A DNA stretch of 48,146 nucleotides from Propionibacterium acidifaciens DSM 21887 (GTDB taxonomy: Bacteria; Actinomycetota; Actinomycetes; Propionibacteriales; Propionibacteriaceae), in NCBI RefSeq assembly GCF_000426605.1, contig NZ_AUFR01000022.1, positions 1-48,146 on the forward strand, written 5' to 3'. The position numbers and the translations under genes were made by a program. Of the stretch, positions 1 through 9,223 are shown one piece after another; positions within the stretch are counted from its first letter, which is position 1; each line of letters opens with the position of its first letter. The notes beneath the pieces are model-generated. The model did no database searches. It was not told the DNA's origin and was given only the letters and a program-made list of their open reading frames with translations.

Positions 1-1403
1 TCGGCCTCGGCGTGGACGCGCGCGGCCAGGCCGTCGGCCATGTCGTACTTGGCCTTGCCGGGCGCGCCCGCGCTCGTGGTCGCCGGCCTGGTGCCCGTCA
101 GGGCCTCGCAGATGAGCCCGGCGACCTTGTCCATGTCGTCGGGGGAGAAGCCGCGGCTCGTCAGCGCGGGGGTGCCCAGACGGATGCCCGAGGTGTACCA
201 GGCGCCGTTCGGGTCGCGGGGGATCGAGTTGCGGTTGGTGACGATGCCGGCGTCCAGCAGCGCCGACTCGGCCTGGCGCCCGGTGAGGCCGAAGCTGGTG
301 GCCGCGTCGAGGAGCACGATGTGGTTGTCGGTGCCGCCGGTGACCAGCGTGGCGCCGCGGCGCAGGAGGCCCTCGGCGAGCGCCCTGGCGTTGGCCACGA
401 CGCCCTCGGCGTACTGCCGGAACGCGGGCGTCCTCGCCTCGGCCAGGGCGACGGCCTTGGCGCTCATCATGTTGCCGAGCGGGCCGCCGAGCACCATCGG
501 GCAGCCGCGGTCGACGTCGGCGGCGAACTCGTCGTCGACGAGCACCATGCCTCCGCGCGGGCCGCGCAGTGACTTGTGGGTGGTCGTCGTGACGACCTGC
601 GCGTTGGTCACGGGGTCCTCGTCGCCGGTGAGGACCTTGCCGGCGACGAGGCCGGCGAAGTGCGCCATGTCGACCATGAGGGTGGCGCCGACCTCGTCGG
701 CGATCTCGCGCATCGTCGCGAAGTTCACGCGGCGCGGGTAGGCGGAGTAGCCGCCCACGAGGATGAGCGGCCTGAACTCTCGGACCTGCTCCCGGACGGC
801 GTCGTAGTCGATGAGCCCGGTGACCGGGTCGGTGCCGTAACTGCGCTGGTGGAACATCTTGCCGGAGATGTTGGGCCGGAAGCCGTGCGTGAGGTGGCCG
901 CCGGCGTCGAGGCTCATGCCCAGCAGACGCTGGGAGCCGAGGCGGCGGCGCAGATCCTCCCAGTCCTGCTCCGACAGGTCGTTGACGGTCCGGGCGCCCA
1001 GCTCGGCCAGGCCGGGGGTCTCGACGCGGTGCGACAGGATCGTCCAGTAGCCGACGAGGTTGGCGTCGATGCCCGAGTGGGGCTGGACGTAGGCGTGGTC
1101 GGCGCCGAAGAGCTCCTCGGCGTGCCGGGCCGCGACGGCCTCGACCGTGTCGACGTTGCGGCAGCCGGCGTAGAAGCGGTGCCCGACGGTGCCCTCGGCG
1201 TACTTGTCGGAGAACCACGTGCCCATGGCGAGCAGCGTCGGGAGCGAGGCGTAGTTCTCCGACGCGATGAGCTTCAGCGAGTTGCGCTGATCGGCCAGCT
1301 CCTGGCGGATGGCCTCGGCGATGGCGGGCTCGGAGGCCTCGACGACCTCGAGCATGGCCTGGTAGGCGATGCTCGCCTGCTGCATGACGTCGGTTCCGGT
1401 CAC
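1..1403 (-). CDS. glyA: Serine hydroxymethyltransferase, 3' end missing
   Basis: PLP enzyme that interconverts serine and glycine and loads one-carbon units onto tetrahydrofolate in the cytoplasm. The minus frame is open from a GTG at 1403 (in frame with ATG at 1385) to the window edge, so the C-terminus is not seen. Readable SHMT blocks include SENYAS, a FSDKYAEG-type stretch, GHRFYAG, and the PLP-lysine motif [14 protein letters not shown] near 540-590. The sequence between the YAGC block and the PLP lysine is longer than in the E. coli enzyme, as in the long actinobacterial form (from memory). It lies downstream of the T7SS operon on the same strand with an 81-bp gap, so it is probably transcribed separately. 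GTG 1403 versus ATG 1385 as start is open. Confidence 0.95.
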   Translation of the reverse strand, partial: MTGTDVMQQASIAYQAMLEVVEASEPAIAEAIRQELADQRNSLKLIASENYASLPTLLAMGTWFSDKYAEGTVGHRFYAGCRNVDTVEAVAARHAEELFGADHAYVQPHSGIDANLVGYWTILSHRVETPGLAELGARTVNDLSEQDWEDLRRRLGSQRLLGMSLDAGGHLTHGFRPNISGKMFHQRSYGTDPVTGLIDYDAVREQVREFRPLILVGGYSAYPRRVNFATMREIADEVGATLMVDMAHFAGLVAGKVLTGDEDPVTNAQVVTTTTHKSLRGPRGGMVLVDDEFAADVDRGCPMVLGGPLGNMMSAKAVALAEARTPAFRQYAEGVVANARALAEGLLRRGATLVTGGTDNHIVLLDAATSFGLTGRQAESALLDAGIVTNRNSIPRDPNGAWYTSGIRLGTPALTSRGFSPDDMDKVAGLICEALTGTRPATTSAGAPGKAKYDMADGLAARVHAEA

Positions 1404-1484
1404 TGGGACTCCTCGGGTCTGGTGCGGTGCGCGCCGGGAGCGGATCCCGCGGCGCATGCCGGACGATGCTTCCGGAACCCAAAT

Positions 1485-2633
1485 CTAACCGAGCCCGTCG
1501 CCGCGCCGAGCCCGTTCTTGGCCGGTGGGCGGCGGCTCGTCCCATTCCCCGGGGTCCGGCGCCCTGCGGGCCGCCCTGGCGGGCGCGGCGTCGGACGCCT
1601 CGGCGGGGTCATCGGGGCCGGGCGCGATGCCCCGCGTGGGGGCGACGGTGAGGCGCTCGGGCACCGGCGGGCCGCCCCGCGCGGGGGGCGGCGGGTCCGG
1701 CGGGGTGTCGTGCGGCGGGTCCGGCGGGCTCTCGGGCGCGGGGGCGACGGTGAGGCGCGCTGGTGCCGGCGGGCCGCCCCGCGGGGGGAGCGTCGGGAGC
1801 GACTCGATCGGCCGCGAGCGCCACGACGGCGGGCCGCCCTGCGCGGGGAGTGCCGGGGTGTCGTGCGGCGGGTCCGGTGCGCTCTCGGGCGTGGGAGCGG
1901 TGGTGGGGCGGGCCGGTTCAGACGGGTCGGCCGACCCGGGCAGGGCGGTCGAGGCGGGGGCCGCGCTTGTCTGGGCCGGGGCGTCTTCGGCCGGTTCCGC
2001 GCCGACCGGCTTCGGTATTCGCGTGATCCGGGTGGGCCAGTCGTCCTCCGGCGGCGCGGGGCTCGCATGGACGAACTCGGCCAGCAGGCCGCCGAGCCGG
2101 TCGAGCACCGCGGTCAGGGTCTTGTCCGCCAGGTCGAGCCGAATCGGGCCGGTGGACCCCAGGACGGTGGAGCGGGGCAGCTCGACATCGGGGTGCAGGA
2201 TCCTACGGGCCAGTTGCTCATCGTGCCGGCGCATGGTGGCGGCGGCGCTCACCACGACGAGGATGCGGCGGCGGGCCTGCTGACCGAATCGTTCGAGCAG
2301 TCCGTCCACCGCGGCGCGCCCGGCCTGTGCCGCGGCGACACCGGGACCGTTGACCAGGCACAGCGCGAAATCGGGCACCTCGAGGGCGTCGGCGACGGCG
2401 GCCTCCAGACGGCCCGCATCGGTGACCTGGATCTCGCCGCTGGCCGCCGCGGTCCCGGCTTCCTGCGCATCCGGGTCGTCCGGGGTGATGCGCTGGCCGA
2501 GCGTGCCCCCCGAGTGGTCGCGGGCCGCCACGCGGATGCCGCGGGACCGCAGCAGGGCGATGACGAGTGCGGCGACGGTGGTCGTGCCGACGCCCCCTCC
2601 CGTGCCCGCCACGAGAAGCGGCCGGGCGCTCAT
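1485..2633 (-). CDS. MinD/ParA-like P-loop protein with Pro-rich tail, T7SS operon
   Basis: 382 aa, last gene of the T7SS operon; its ATG overlaps the eccC stop (ATGA). Residues 1-200 look like a SIMIBI/MinD-ParA domain: a glycine-rich loop GTGGGVGTTT at 10-20, then alternating hydrophobic strands such as FALCLVNGPG and RRILVVVSAAA. The loop lacks both lysines of the deviant Walker A motif (KGGxGKT), so ATP hydrolysis is doubtful. Residues from about 205 to the end are Pro/Ala-rich low complexity with imperfect internal repeats containing RLTVAP and DPPHDTP. Similar MinD/EspI-type proteins accompany actinobacterial ESX loci, where they may tune EccC; that role is inferred from position. No membrane segment is seen. 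Confidence 0.75.
   Translation of the reverse strand: MSARPLLVAGTGGGVGTTTVAALVIALLRSRGIRVAARDHSGGTLGQRITPDDPDAQEAGTAAASGEIQVTDAGRLEAAVADALEVPDFALCLVNGPGVAAAQAGRAAVDGLLERFGQQARRRILVVVSAAATMRRHDEQLARRILHPDVELPRSTVLGSTGPIRLDLADKTLTAVLDRLGGLLAEFVHASPAPPEDDWPTRITRIPKPVGAEPAEDAPAQTSAAPASTALPGSADPSEPARPTTAPTPESAPDPPHDTPALPAQGGPPSWRSRPIESLPTLPPRGGPPAPARLTVAPAPESPPDPPHDTPPDPPPPARGGPPVPERLTVAPTRGIAPGPDDPAEASDAAPARAARRAPDPGEWDEPPPTGQERARRGDGLG
1638..1877. repeat. Imperfect repeats coding the Pro-rich tail
   Basis: A 19-bp block (GGGGGCGACGGTGAGGCGC) recurs at 1638-1656 and 1740-1758, 102 bp apart. A 20-bp block beginning GTGTCGTGCGGCG recurs at 1705-1724 and 1858-1877, 153 bp apart. Both spacings are multiples of three, so the repeats keep frame in the MinD-like gene and should be length-variable. 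Confidence 0.6.
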
Positions 2634-5600
2634 GCGACCTCCTCGCTCCGGTGCTCGCCGGACGCCGACCCGGGCTCGCCGGCGGCCTGGACGATGACGG
2701 GGCGCTGCCCGCGGCGCAGCAGCTGCCCCCGGCCGGGCGGCATGGTCTGCGCGTAGACGCGGGGCATGATCTGCCCCTCGGAGCGGTCGCCGGACATGAG
2801 GAAGGTCGTGCCGCCGGTGTCGCGCAGCCCCTGGATCGCCTCGGTGTACAGGGCCCGGGTGATCCCGGCCACCGTCCGGGTGAGGACGACGTTGAAACCG
2901 AGGTCCCTGGCCGAGGGCAGGTAGGGGACGATGGGGTGCAGCGGCTCACTGCCGCCGGCGTTGAGGATGTCGTAGTCGTCGACCATGAGCACCACCCGCG
3001 GCGCCCCGGCGCGCTCGGCCGGGGGCATCGTCGTCCGCGACTCCAGCTCCTTGGCGATCGAGACGGCCAGCCCCGCGGCGTCCCGGGTGCTCTTGGCATG
3101 GCCGGCCAGGTACTCCTCGGGAATGGCGGCGGGGACGGTGCCGCGGGAGTCCATGACCGCTATGACCAGCTCGTCGCTGCTGAACCGCCTCACCAGGCCC
3201 CGGGCCAGCGTGCGGAGCAGGGTGGACTTGCCGCAGCGGGCGTCCCCGAGGACGAGCAGGTGCTGGTCGGTGTCGAGCAGCTCCCAGAAGGCGTCCTCCA
3301 TGGAGTCCTGCCGGACACCGAAGGGCACCGCGTCCGGCTCCTGCTCCGGCGGCGTGAGCCGGGCCGGGTCGAGCGAGACCGGCAGCAGCCGGATGGGGGC
3401 CGCCGCCGGGCCGCCCCAGGTGCCCGCGACCCGCTGCGCCGGCTCGGACAGGGCCTCGCCGAGGTCCTCGTCGGCTGCGTCGTCGAGCACCGGCAGGCAC
3501 AGCTGCGCGAAGAGCTTGTCGTCGGTGAGCATCCGGCCGTGCTGGTCGGCGCCGATCGTCTGCGAGAGCTTGCGGGCGATGACCGAGTCCGTCGGGTCGT
3601 TGAGGCGGAACTCCAGGCGGGTGCCGAAGTGGGACTGCTGGTTGATGCGCAGCTCGTTCCAGCGTCCGAGCGCGATGACGAAGTGGAGGCCGTAGCTGCT
3701 GCCGCGCACGATGAGGTCGCTGACCTGGTCGGAGAGCTCCTCGAACTCGTTGCGCAGCAGGCCGAAGCCGTCGACGAGGATGACGACGTCGGCGCTCGGC
3801 AGCTCGGGCAGGGCGCCCTGGGCGTGCAGGTGACGCAGGTGCGTCATCGACTCGATGGCGCGCTCTTGGAAGAGCCTCTCGCGCCGGGCGAGCATGCCGG
3901 CGAGCTCCTCGACGACGCGCCGCAGCCGGTCCCGGCTGCCGCGCGTGGCCACGCCGCCGACGTGCGGGAAGCCCTCGAGGCGGGCCAGGCCCCCGCCGGT
4001 CAGGTCCATGCCGTAGACGCTGACCTCCCGGGGGGTGTGGGTCAGTGCCAGCGAGGCGGTGAGGGTGCGCAGGAAGGTGGAGCGGCCCGAGCCGGGCGCG
4101 CCGATCACCGCGACATGGCCGCCGCTCCTCGTGAGTCCGAGGCGCCACGGCTGCTGGGACTGGTGCGCGGGGTCGTCGACGAGGCCGATCACCGCGGACA
4201 GGCCGGGGTCGGGTTCGTCCTGCGAGAGGACGTCGTTGAGGGTCAGGCGCTCGGGCAGCGGCGGCAGCCACACCGGGTGCACAGTGCGGGCGTCGTCGCG
4301 CAGGCGCGCGACGCAGGCGTCCACCAAGCTCTGGCCCACCTCCGGTTCGGTGAGCTGCGGCGCCGCCTCGACGTCTCCGCTCGTCCGGCCGGCGGCGATG
4401 GTGTTGTAGAGCGGCAGCGCGAAGGGCTCGGCGAACTCGACCTGCTCGCCGGCCTCGACCTCGGCCTCCTCGACCGGGCCCGAGACGTAGCCGGCCCGGA
4501 AGCGCCGGTAGACCGAGGTGTCGACCTTCAGGTAGCCGTAGCCCGGCACGGCCGGCAGGTGGAAGGCGTCCTTCGTGTCGAGGACCACCTGCGATTCGCT
4601 CTCGGAGAAGGTGCGCAGACCCAGCCGGTAGGACAGGTAGGTGTCCAGGCCGCGCAGCTTGCCGGACTCGATGCGCTGGCTCGACAGCAGCAGGTGCACG
4701 CCGATGGACCGGCCGATCCGGCCGATCTGCAGGAAGAGCTCGCTGAACTCGGGCTCGGCGGTGAGCAGCTCGCCGAACTCGTCGATGACGACGAACAGGT
4801 GCGGCATCGGCGGCAGGTCGGCGCCCTGCCGGCGGGCCTCGCGGTAGTGCGTGATGGAGGCCAGGTGCCCGGCGTCCTTGAGCATCTGCTGGCGGCGCAC
4901 GACCTCGCCCTGAATGCTGGCGCGGGCGCGCTCGGTCAGGTGCGGGTCGTCGGCCAGGTTGTCGATGAGGCCCGCCAGATGCGGCAGGTCGGTGAAGGGC
5001 GAGAAGGCGGCGCCGCCCTTGTAATCGACGAGGATCATCGACAGGTCCTCGGGCGAGTGCGTCATGGCCAGGGCCAGGACGAGGGTGCGCAGCATCTCGG
5101 ACTTGCCAGAGCCGGTGGCGCCGATGCAGATGCCGTGCGGGCCCATGCCGAACTGGGCGCTCTCCTTCAGGTCGAGGAGCACGGGGGCGCCCTGGTCGTC
5201 CAGGCCGATCGGCACGCGCAGGAAGTCGGCGGCCGAGCGCGGCGCCCAGGCGGTGGTCTTGCTGATGTCCTCGGGGCTGCTGATGCCGAGCAGCTGGCGG
5301 ACGCTCATGACCGGCGTCTCCTGCTCCTCGACGCGGTCCTCGGGGCGCAGCCGCAGCGGGCACAGCGTGCGGGCCAGCGAGGCCATGCGGGCCCGGCTGG
5401 TGCGGTCGACGGTGATGGATTCGACCGTGGTCGTCTCGTGGCCGATGAGTTCCAGGCGCGCCCCGTCCGCGCCGACGGCGAGGCGGGCCGAGACGTCGCT
5501 CGGCTCGTGCAACCGGTCCGACAGCAGGTGGATGACGGTGACGCCCACGTCGGACGGCGCGAAGGCGCTGTCGGGCAGCGGCAGCGGGACGGCGTCGGAG

Positions 5601-6586
5601 CCCCATTCGTCCATGACGACGAGCATGCGCGGCGTGTGCACCGGGGACGCGGTCATCGAGCGGCGGCTCAGGCCGGCCTGCTCGACGCGGTCGGTCAGCT
5701 CGCCGCCCAGCAGGCGGGCCAGGGATGCGACGTCCGGGGCGACACGGCGGGCCGGCACGGGCCCGTCGAGGAGGCGGGCGTTGACCATGTGCGGCAGCTG
5801 GTCCAGGCCCGTCCAGTCACCCATGCGCGACTGCGGGCAGGCCAACGCGATCTGCAGGTCGTCGGGCGAGTGCAGGGCGGCGGCCTGGGACAGCAGCGAG
5901 CGGGCGGCGTTGAGCACCTCGGCGCGGTCGCCGATGACGGAGATGTCGCCCGCCGCGTCGGCGGGCAGGCGGACGGGCATGCCCGCGATGACCCGGTGCC
6001 CGTCGATGAGTCGTCGCGCCTCGCCGGCCAGCACCGGGTCGGGCGGGTTCATGGGCGACTCGGTGTCGCTCATGCTCAGCCGGATCCACGGCAGGTCGGC
6101 GATGCCCACCCGCAGCGACAGGAAGTCCGCGTCGCCCATGCGTCGCTCCCACAGGCGCGCCGGGTCGGTGATGATCGACATGAGGCCGTCCGGCGTCGGG
6201 CAGCTGGTGACCGCCTGTTCGCGCACCCGTTGGACCTGCACGTCCAGCTCGTTGTGCATGCCCTCCAGATAGTCGAGGTAGAGCTCGCGCTGATGGGCGC
6301 GCTGGCGGATGGCCTGCCCGCGGCTGCTGAAGGTCATGAGGATGCCGCTGACGACGGCGACGAGCAGGACGACGGCGGCGATGAGCATGTACACCGGCTG
6401 GCCGTTGCGCATGACGACCATCATGAGCGTCGAGCTGAGGGCGCCCACCATGGGCAGCAGCAGCTGGGTGGACATGCCGCCGTTGGGGCCGTCGCCGGCG
6501 CTCGGCGGGGACGAGATCGTGCGGGGCTCGGGCCGGGTGAGCGGCTCGGTGACGCGGGCGGGGCGGTGGACGATGCGCAGGCTCAT
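2630..6586 (-). CDS. eccC: Type VII secretion FtsK/SpoIIIE ATPase EccC
   Basis: 1318 aa, the size of a fused EccCa-EccCb. It is the membrane motor that recognises WXG100-type substrates and drives export. Two membrane helices lie at about 42-86, followed by a DUF-type linker and three P-loop domains. The Walker A motifs are GATGSGKS (about 490), GAPGSGRS (about 830) and GDARCGKS (about 1117). The matching Walker B strands are LFVVIDEFGELL (about 608), VVILVDGFG (about 937) and VVLMVDDYD (about 1204). Only the first domain has the D-E pair, in keeping with the family rule that domain 1 is catalytic and domains 2-3 are regulatory or substrate-binding. The start overlaps the stop of the upstream MinD-like gene (ATGA) and the stop overlaps the next gene, so translation is coupled. 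Confidence 0.96.
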   Translation of the reverse strand: MSLRIVHRPARVTEPLTRPEPRTISSPPSAGDGPNGGMSTQLLLPMVGALSSTLMMVVMRNGQPVYMLIAAVVLLVAVVSGILMTFSSRGQAIRQRAHQRELYLDYLEGMHNELDVQVQRVREQAVTSCPTPDGLMSIITDPARLWERRMGDADFLSLRVGIADLPWIRLSMSDTESPMNPPDPVLAGEARRLIDGHRVIAGMPVRLPADAAGDISVIGDRAEVLNAARSLLSQAAALHSPDDLQIALACPQSRMGDWTGLDQLPHMVNARLLDGPVPARRVAPDVASLARLLGGELTDRVEQAGLSRRSMTASPVHTPRMLVVMDEWGSDAVPLPLPDSAFAPSDVGVTVIHLLSDRLHEPSDVSARLAVGADGARLELIGHETTTVESITVDRTSRARMASLARTLCPLRLRPEDRVEEQETPVMSVRQLLGISSPEDISKTTAWAPRSAADFLRVPIGLDDQGAPVLLDLKESAQFGMGPHGICIGATGSGKSEMLRTLVLALAMTHSPEDLSMILVDYKGGAAFSPFTDLPHLAGLIDNLADDPHLTERARASIQGEVVRRQQMLKDAGHLASITHYREARRQGADLPPMPHLFVVIDEFGELLTAEPEFSELFLQIGRIGRSIGVHLLLSSQRIESGKLRGLDTYLSYRLGLRTFSESESQVVLDTKDAFHLPAVPGYGYLKVDTSVYRRFRAGYVSGPVEEAEVEAGEQVEFAEPFALPLYNTIAAGRTSGDVEAAPQLTEPEVGQSLVDACVARLRDDARTVHPVWLPPLPERLTLNDVLSQDEPDPGLSAVIGLVDDPAHQSQQPWRLGLTRSGGHVAVIGAPGSGRSTFLRTLTASLALTHTPREVSVYGMDLTGGGLARLEGFPHVGGVATRGSRDRLRRVVEELAGMLARRERLFQERAIESMTHLRHLHAQGALPELPSADVVILVDGFGLLRNEFEELSDQVSDLIVRGSSYGLHFVIALGRWNELRINQQSHFGTRLEFRLNDPTDSVIARKLSQTIGADQHGRMLTDDKLFAQLCLPVLDDAADEDLGEALSEPAQRVAGTWGGPAAAPIRLLPVSLDPARLTPPEQEPDAVPFGVRQDSMEDAFWELLDTDQHLLVLGDARCGKSTLLRTLARGLVRRFSSDELVIAVMDSRGTVPAAIPEEYLAGHAKSTRDAAGLAVSIAKELESRTTMPPAERAGAPRVVLMVDDYDILNAGGSEPLHPIVPYLPSARDLGFNVVLTRTVAGITRALYTEAIQGLRDTGGTTFLMSGDRSEGQIMPRVYAQTMPPGRGQLLRRGQRPVIVQAAGEPGSASGEHRSEEVA

Positions 6587-7449
6587 GCGGTGATGCCCCC
6601 TCCGGTGTCGGGCGTCTGCTGGCAGGCGCTCATGAGAGAGGCGGTCAGGTCGAGGACGGCGTTGCGGCTGCGCTGGCCGAGGGCCGTGCTGCGGGCCGGG
6701 TCGGCGCCCAGGCGCGCCGGGTCGTGCGGCATCAGGACGGCCGGGCGCGGCAGGGCCCTGCTGAGCAGGCGCAGCTGGCGTCTGCTGACGCCGCCGCGGG
6801 TGTCGTTGATGCAGACCAGGGGTGCGTGCCCCTCGTCCTCGAGCCAGGTGGCCAGGGCGATGGCGCGGGTGAGACGGTCGCGGGCGGCGCTGGTGACGAC
6901 GCAGGTGGCGTGGTTGGCCGAGGCGATCATGCTCAGCTCGTCACGGTCGCGCACCCCGAAGTCCGTGACGACGAAGTCGGGGAACCGCGCGATGGGCGCC
7001 AGCGCGTCGGCCCAGTCGCGCAGGGCGAGGCAGCCGGGGAACCGCTCAAGGGTCATGTCGAGGCAGGCCAGCCCGGAGGCGGTGCGGGGCAGGCCGGTCA
7101 TGGCCTCGGCCAGTGTGGCCGGAGGGTGGGGTTCGTCGTCCCCGGCGTCGGCGCGGGCCGCGGCCAGTTCCTCGTCGGCCTGCCGGCGGGCCTCGGCGGT
7201 GAGTCCGGCCCGTACGCAGGCGCCCGGGCCGCTGCGGCCGGCGTCCACGAGGAGCACCGGGCCCCGGTGGCGTCCTGCCATCGTAGTGGCCACGCAGGCG
7301 GCGACCGTCGAGCAGCCGGTTCCGCCGTCCGGGCTCGCGACGGCGACGCGGCGAGCCAAGGGGACGGCGCCGTGCAGTGCCCGGTTGGCGTCGAGCAGGA
7401 AGTCGAGCGTCGCCCCGGGCGTCGAGGTGAGCAGCGAGAGGGCCTTCAT
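6583..7449 (-). CDS. Second MinD-like protein of the T7SS operon
   Basis: 288 aa, starting at ATG 7449, which shares one base with the eccD stop (TGATG). The N-terminus holds a P-loop-like PDGGTGCSTVAA (about 40-51), in which the lysines of KGGxGKS are replaced (D and C). Downstream strands such as PVLLVDAGRSGPG and FPDFVVTDFGVRD match the MinD/ParA core. This is the second lysine-less MinD-like protein in the operon. It has no membrane segment, so it is presumably cytoplasmic. A role as an accessory factor beside EccC and EccD is inferred from gene order. An in-frame extension reaches upstream to about 7821, but it lies inside eccD and is not used. Confidence 0.75.
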   Translation of the reverse strand: MKALSLLTSTPGATLDFLLDANRALHGAVPLARRVAVASPDGGTGCSTVAACVATTMAGRHRGPVLLVDAGRSGPGACVRAGLTAEARRQADEELAAARADAGDDEPHPPATLAEAMTGLPRTASGLACLDMTLERFPGCLALRDWADALAPIARFPDFVVTDFGVRDRDELSMIASANHATCVVTSAARDRLTRAIALATWLEDEGHAPLVCINDTRGGVSRRQLRLLSRALPRPAVLMPHDPARLGADPARSTALGQRSRNAVLDLTASLMSACQQTPDTGGGITA

Positions 7450-8762
7450 CACCGGGAGAAGACCTCCAGCAGATCGGAGAACACGCCGAAGTGGCCGAGC
7501 AGCAGCGGCACGGTGGCGACGACCGCGATCAGCTCGACGAGGTTCGCCCACGTGCGCACCCGCGCAGCGGTGTGCTCGGGCACCGGTTTGACGAGGGCGA
7601 GGGCGAGCGCCGCGGCGACGGCTGCGATGATGAGGCCCCGCAGCGGGCCGGCCAGCGGCGCGCCGACGAGCAGCACGGTCACCAGGGCGGCGAGGACGCC
7701 GGCCAGCGCGACGACCTGCGCGGTGAACGGGAAGAAGCGGGCGCGGCAGACGATGACGATCCCCAGCGCGCAGGCCAGGCCCCAGCCCCACTGGGAGGGA
7801 TGCGAGCCGACGAGCAGGCACAGCCCGCCGGCGACCAGCACGGCCAGCGCCAGGGTCAGCCCGGTCATCGCGCGGAAGGAGGCGTCGATGGCCTCCTGGG
7901 CGGTGCTGCGGCCCGGGGGTCGGCCGGCGACCGCGGCGTCCTCGAGTTCGGTCAGGCCCGACAGCGTGAGAGCCGCTGCGGGCACCAGGCCGAGCCCGAA
8001 GGCGGCCACCGTGGCGATGACGGCGCCTGCCCCGGTGACTCCCATCCCCATTGCCAGCAGGGCCGGCAGTGCCGCGCAGCCGACGGCCCCGACCGCCCCG
8101 GTGGCGAGCATCGGGCGCTGCCCGCCGGACAGGCCGGGCGCCAGCGCGATGACGAGCCAGGCGCAGGTCAGGCCGGCCGCCGCGGGCACCAGGACGGGGT
8201 GGGCCCCGGACAGCTCGTTCCCGGTCGTGGCGCCTGCCCCGGTCGCCGCGGCGGCGCCGACGGCGGCTGAGACGACCGCTGTCGCGGGCCAGGACCGCCA
8301 GGCGCGGCAGGCGGCGATCGCCAGCAGCACGAGGACGACGGTGACGGTGGCGGTCGTGCCGGGAAGCGCCGAGCCGGCCTGCCAGGCGGCCAGCCCGGCG
8401 AGCGGGGCCTCCAGCAGCACGACGCAGCGCCGGGCCGTGCCGAGTGACCAGCGTCCCCCGGACGAGCCGCGCCGGTCCGCCATGGCCCCGACCAGGTCGG
8501 AGATCTGTGGGGGCGGGGGCGTCTGGTCGGCGGGCACGACGAGCAGCAGCTGCCCGTCGCGCACCTGCTGCTCGTTGAGGGAGCGCTCCGTGTCGAGCTG
8601 GACGCCCTCGGACGTGGTGAGCGCCACGCCGGCGCCCCCCGGGCTGGTCTCGGACAGCATCTCGAGCAGCCTGGGCAGGACGGTGACGAGCGGCTTCGAG
8701 CTGGGCACGACGAGATCGCCGCGGTGCGTCGAACCGTGCACCGTCACGCGCGTGTAGTCCAT
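7449..8762 (-). CDS. eccD: Type VII secretion integral membrane protein EccD
   Basis: 437 aa. EccD forms the membrane vestibule of the T7SS channel. Residues 1-80 read as the EccD ubiquitin-like domain (YTRVTVHG, then VTVLPRLLEML, and DGQLLLVVPAD at the end). From about 105 to the C-terminus the protein is a run of Ala/Val/Leu/Gly membrane helices, about 11 by eye, the family number. The ATG at 8762 shares one base with the stop of the upstream membrane-protein gene (TGATG), fixing the start and indicating coupled translation. EccB, EccE and a mycosin protease are not seen in this window. Confidence 0.9.
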   Translation of the reverse strand: MDYTRVTVHGSTHRGDLVVPSSKPLVTVLPRLLEMLSETSPGGAGVALTTSEGVQLDTERSLNEQQVRDGQLLLVVPADQTPPPPQISDLVGAMADRRGSSGGRWSLGTARRCVVLLEAPLAGLAAWQAGSALPGTTATVTVVLVLLAIAACRAWRSWPATAVVSAAVGAAAATGAGATTGNELSGAHPVLVPAAAGLTCAWLVIALAPGLSGGQRPMLATGAVGAVGCAALPALLAMGMGVTGAGAVIATVAAFGLGLVPAAALTLSGLTELEDAAVAGRPPGRSTAQEAIDASFRAMTGLTLALAVLVAGGLCLLVGSHPSQWGWGLACALGIVIVCRARFFPFTAQVVALAGVLAALVTVLLVGAPLAGPLRGLIIAAVAAALALALVKPVPEHTAARVRTWANLVELIAVVATVPLLLGHFGVFSDLLEVFSR

Positions 8763-9223
8763 CAGGTGCGCTCCTTCGGGTAGACCTGCAGCGTCTCCGG
8801 ATCCACCTGGTACTTCGTGGTGGGGTCGATGAGCCGGCCGGTGCGGGTGTCGACCTGCCAGCCGCTCCGCGTGTCGTAGGCGAGGCCGTCGGGGGCCATG
8901 GCCCAGCCGGTCTCCGGATCGATCGGGTAGCCGGTGCGCGGGTCGACGCCGGCGTCCTTGTCGGGTGTGGACGTGCCCTGGATCGCCGAGCGGTAGTTCG
9001 CCGAGGTGGTCGACATCTTCTGCTCCTGCAGGGTGTTGACGACGAACGAGCCGCCGAGGCAGCCGGCGCCGATCACGGCGGCCAGCACCGCCGAGCCGAC
9101 GAACCGGCCGACGTTGTTGGTGACGGTGCGCCGGTCGGGCAGCGTGCCGAAGGTGAGGGCGGACAGCAGGCGCTGCCGACGGGTGCGGGTGGCCTCGACG
9201 AGGATCCGGTCGCGGTCGATCAT
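8762..9223 (-). CDS. Single-pass membrane protein with D-x-x-T-G repeats, T7SS operon
   Basis: 153 aa. Residues 1-35 are basic and probably cytoplasmic (LVEATRTRRQRLLSALTFG). One hydrophobic helix follows at about 42-62 (GRFVGSAVLAAVIGAGCLGG), then an exported tail of about 90 residues. The tail contains five or six short units built around D-P/T-x-T-G, for example DPRTGYPI, DPETGWAM, DTRSGWQV, DTRTGRLI and DPTTKYQV. I do not recognise the family. Its topology recalls the N-terminus of EccB (cytoplasmic arm, one helix, periplasmic part) but it is far too short for EccB. It is locked into the operon by TGATG and ATGA overlaps on either side, so it is likely a structural or assembly part of this T7SS. 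Confidence 0.7.
   Translation of the reverse strand: MIDRDRILVEATRTRRQRLLSALTFGTLPDRRTVTNNVGRFVGSAVLAAVIGAGCLGGSFVVNTLQEQKMSTTSANYRSAIQGTSTPDKDAGVDPRTGYPIDPETGWAMAPDGLAYDTRSGWQVDTRTGRLIDPTTKYQVDPETLQVYPKERT

Noticed and set aside
576-7591. Very long open frames on the plus strand opposite the T7SS operon
   Set aside because: Composition is Gly/Arg/Val/Asp-rich shadow of the real minus-strand genes; no domain, RBS or start context. The same holds for long frames opposite gat, lut, cysS and MetN genes.
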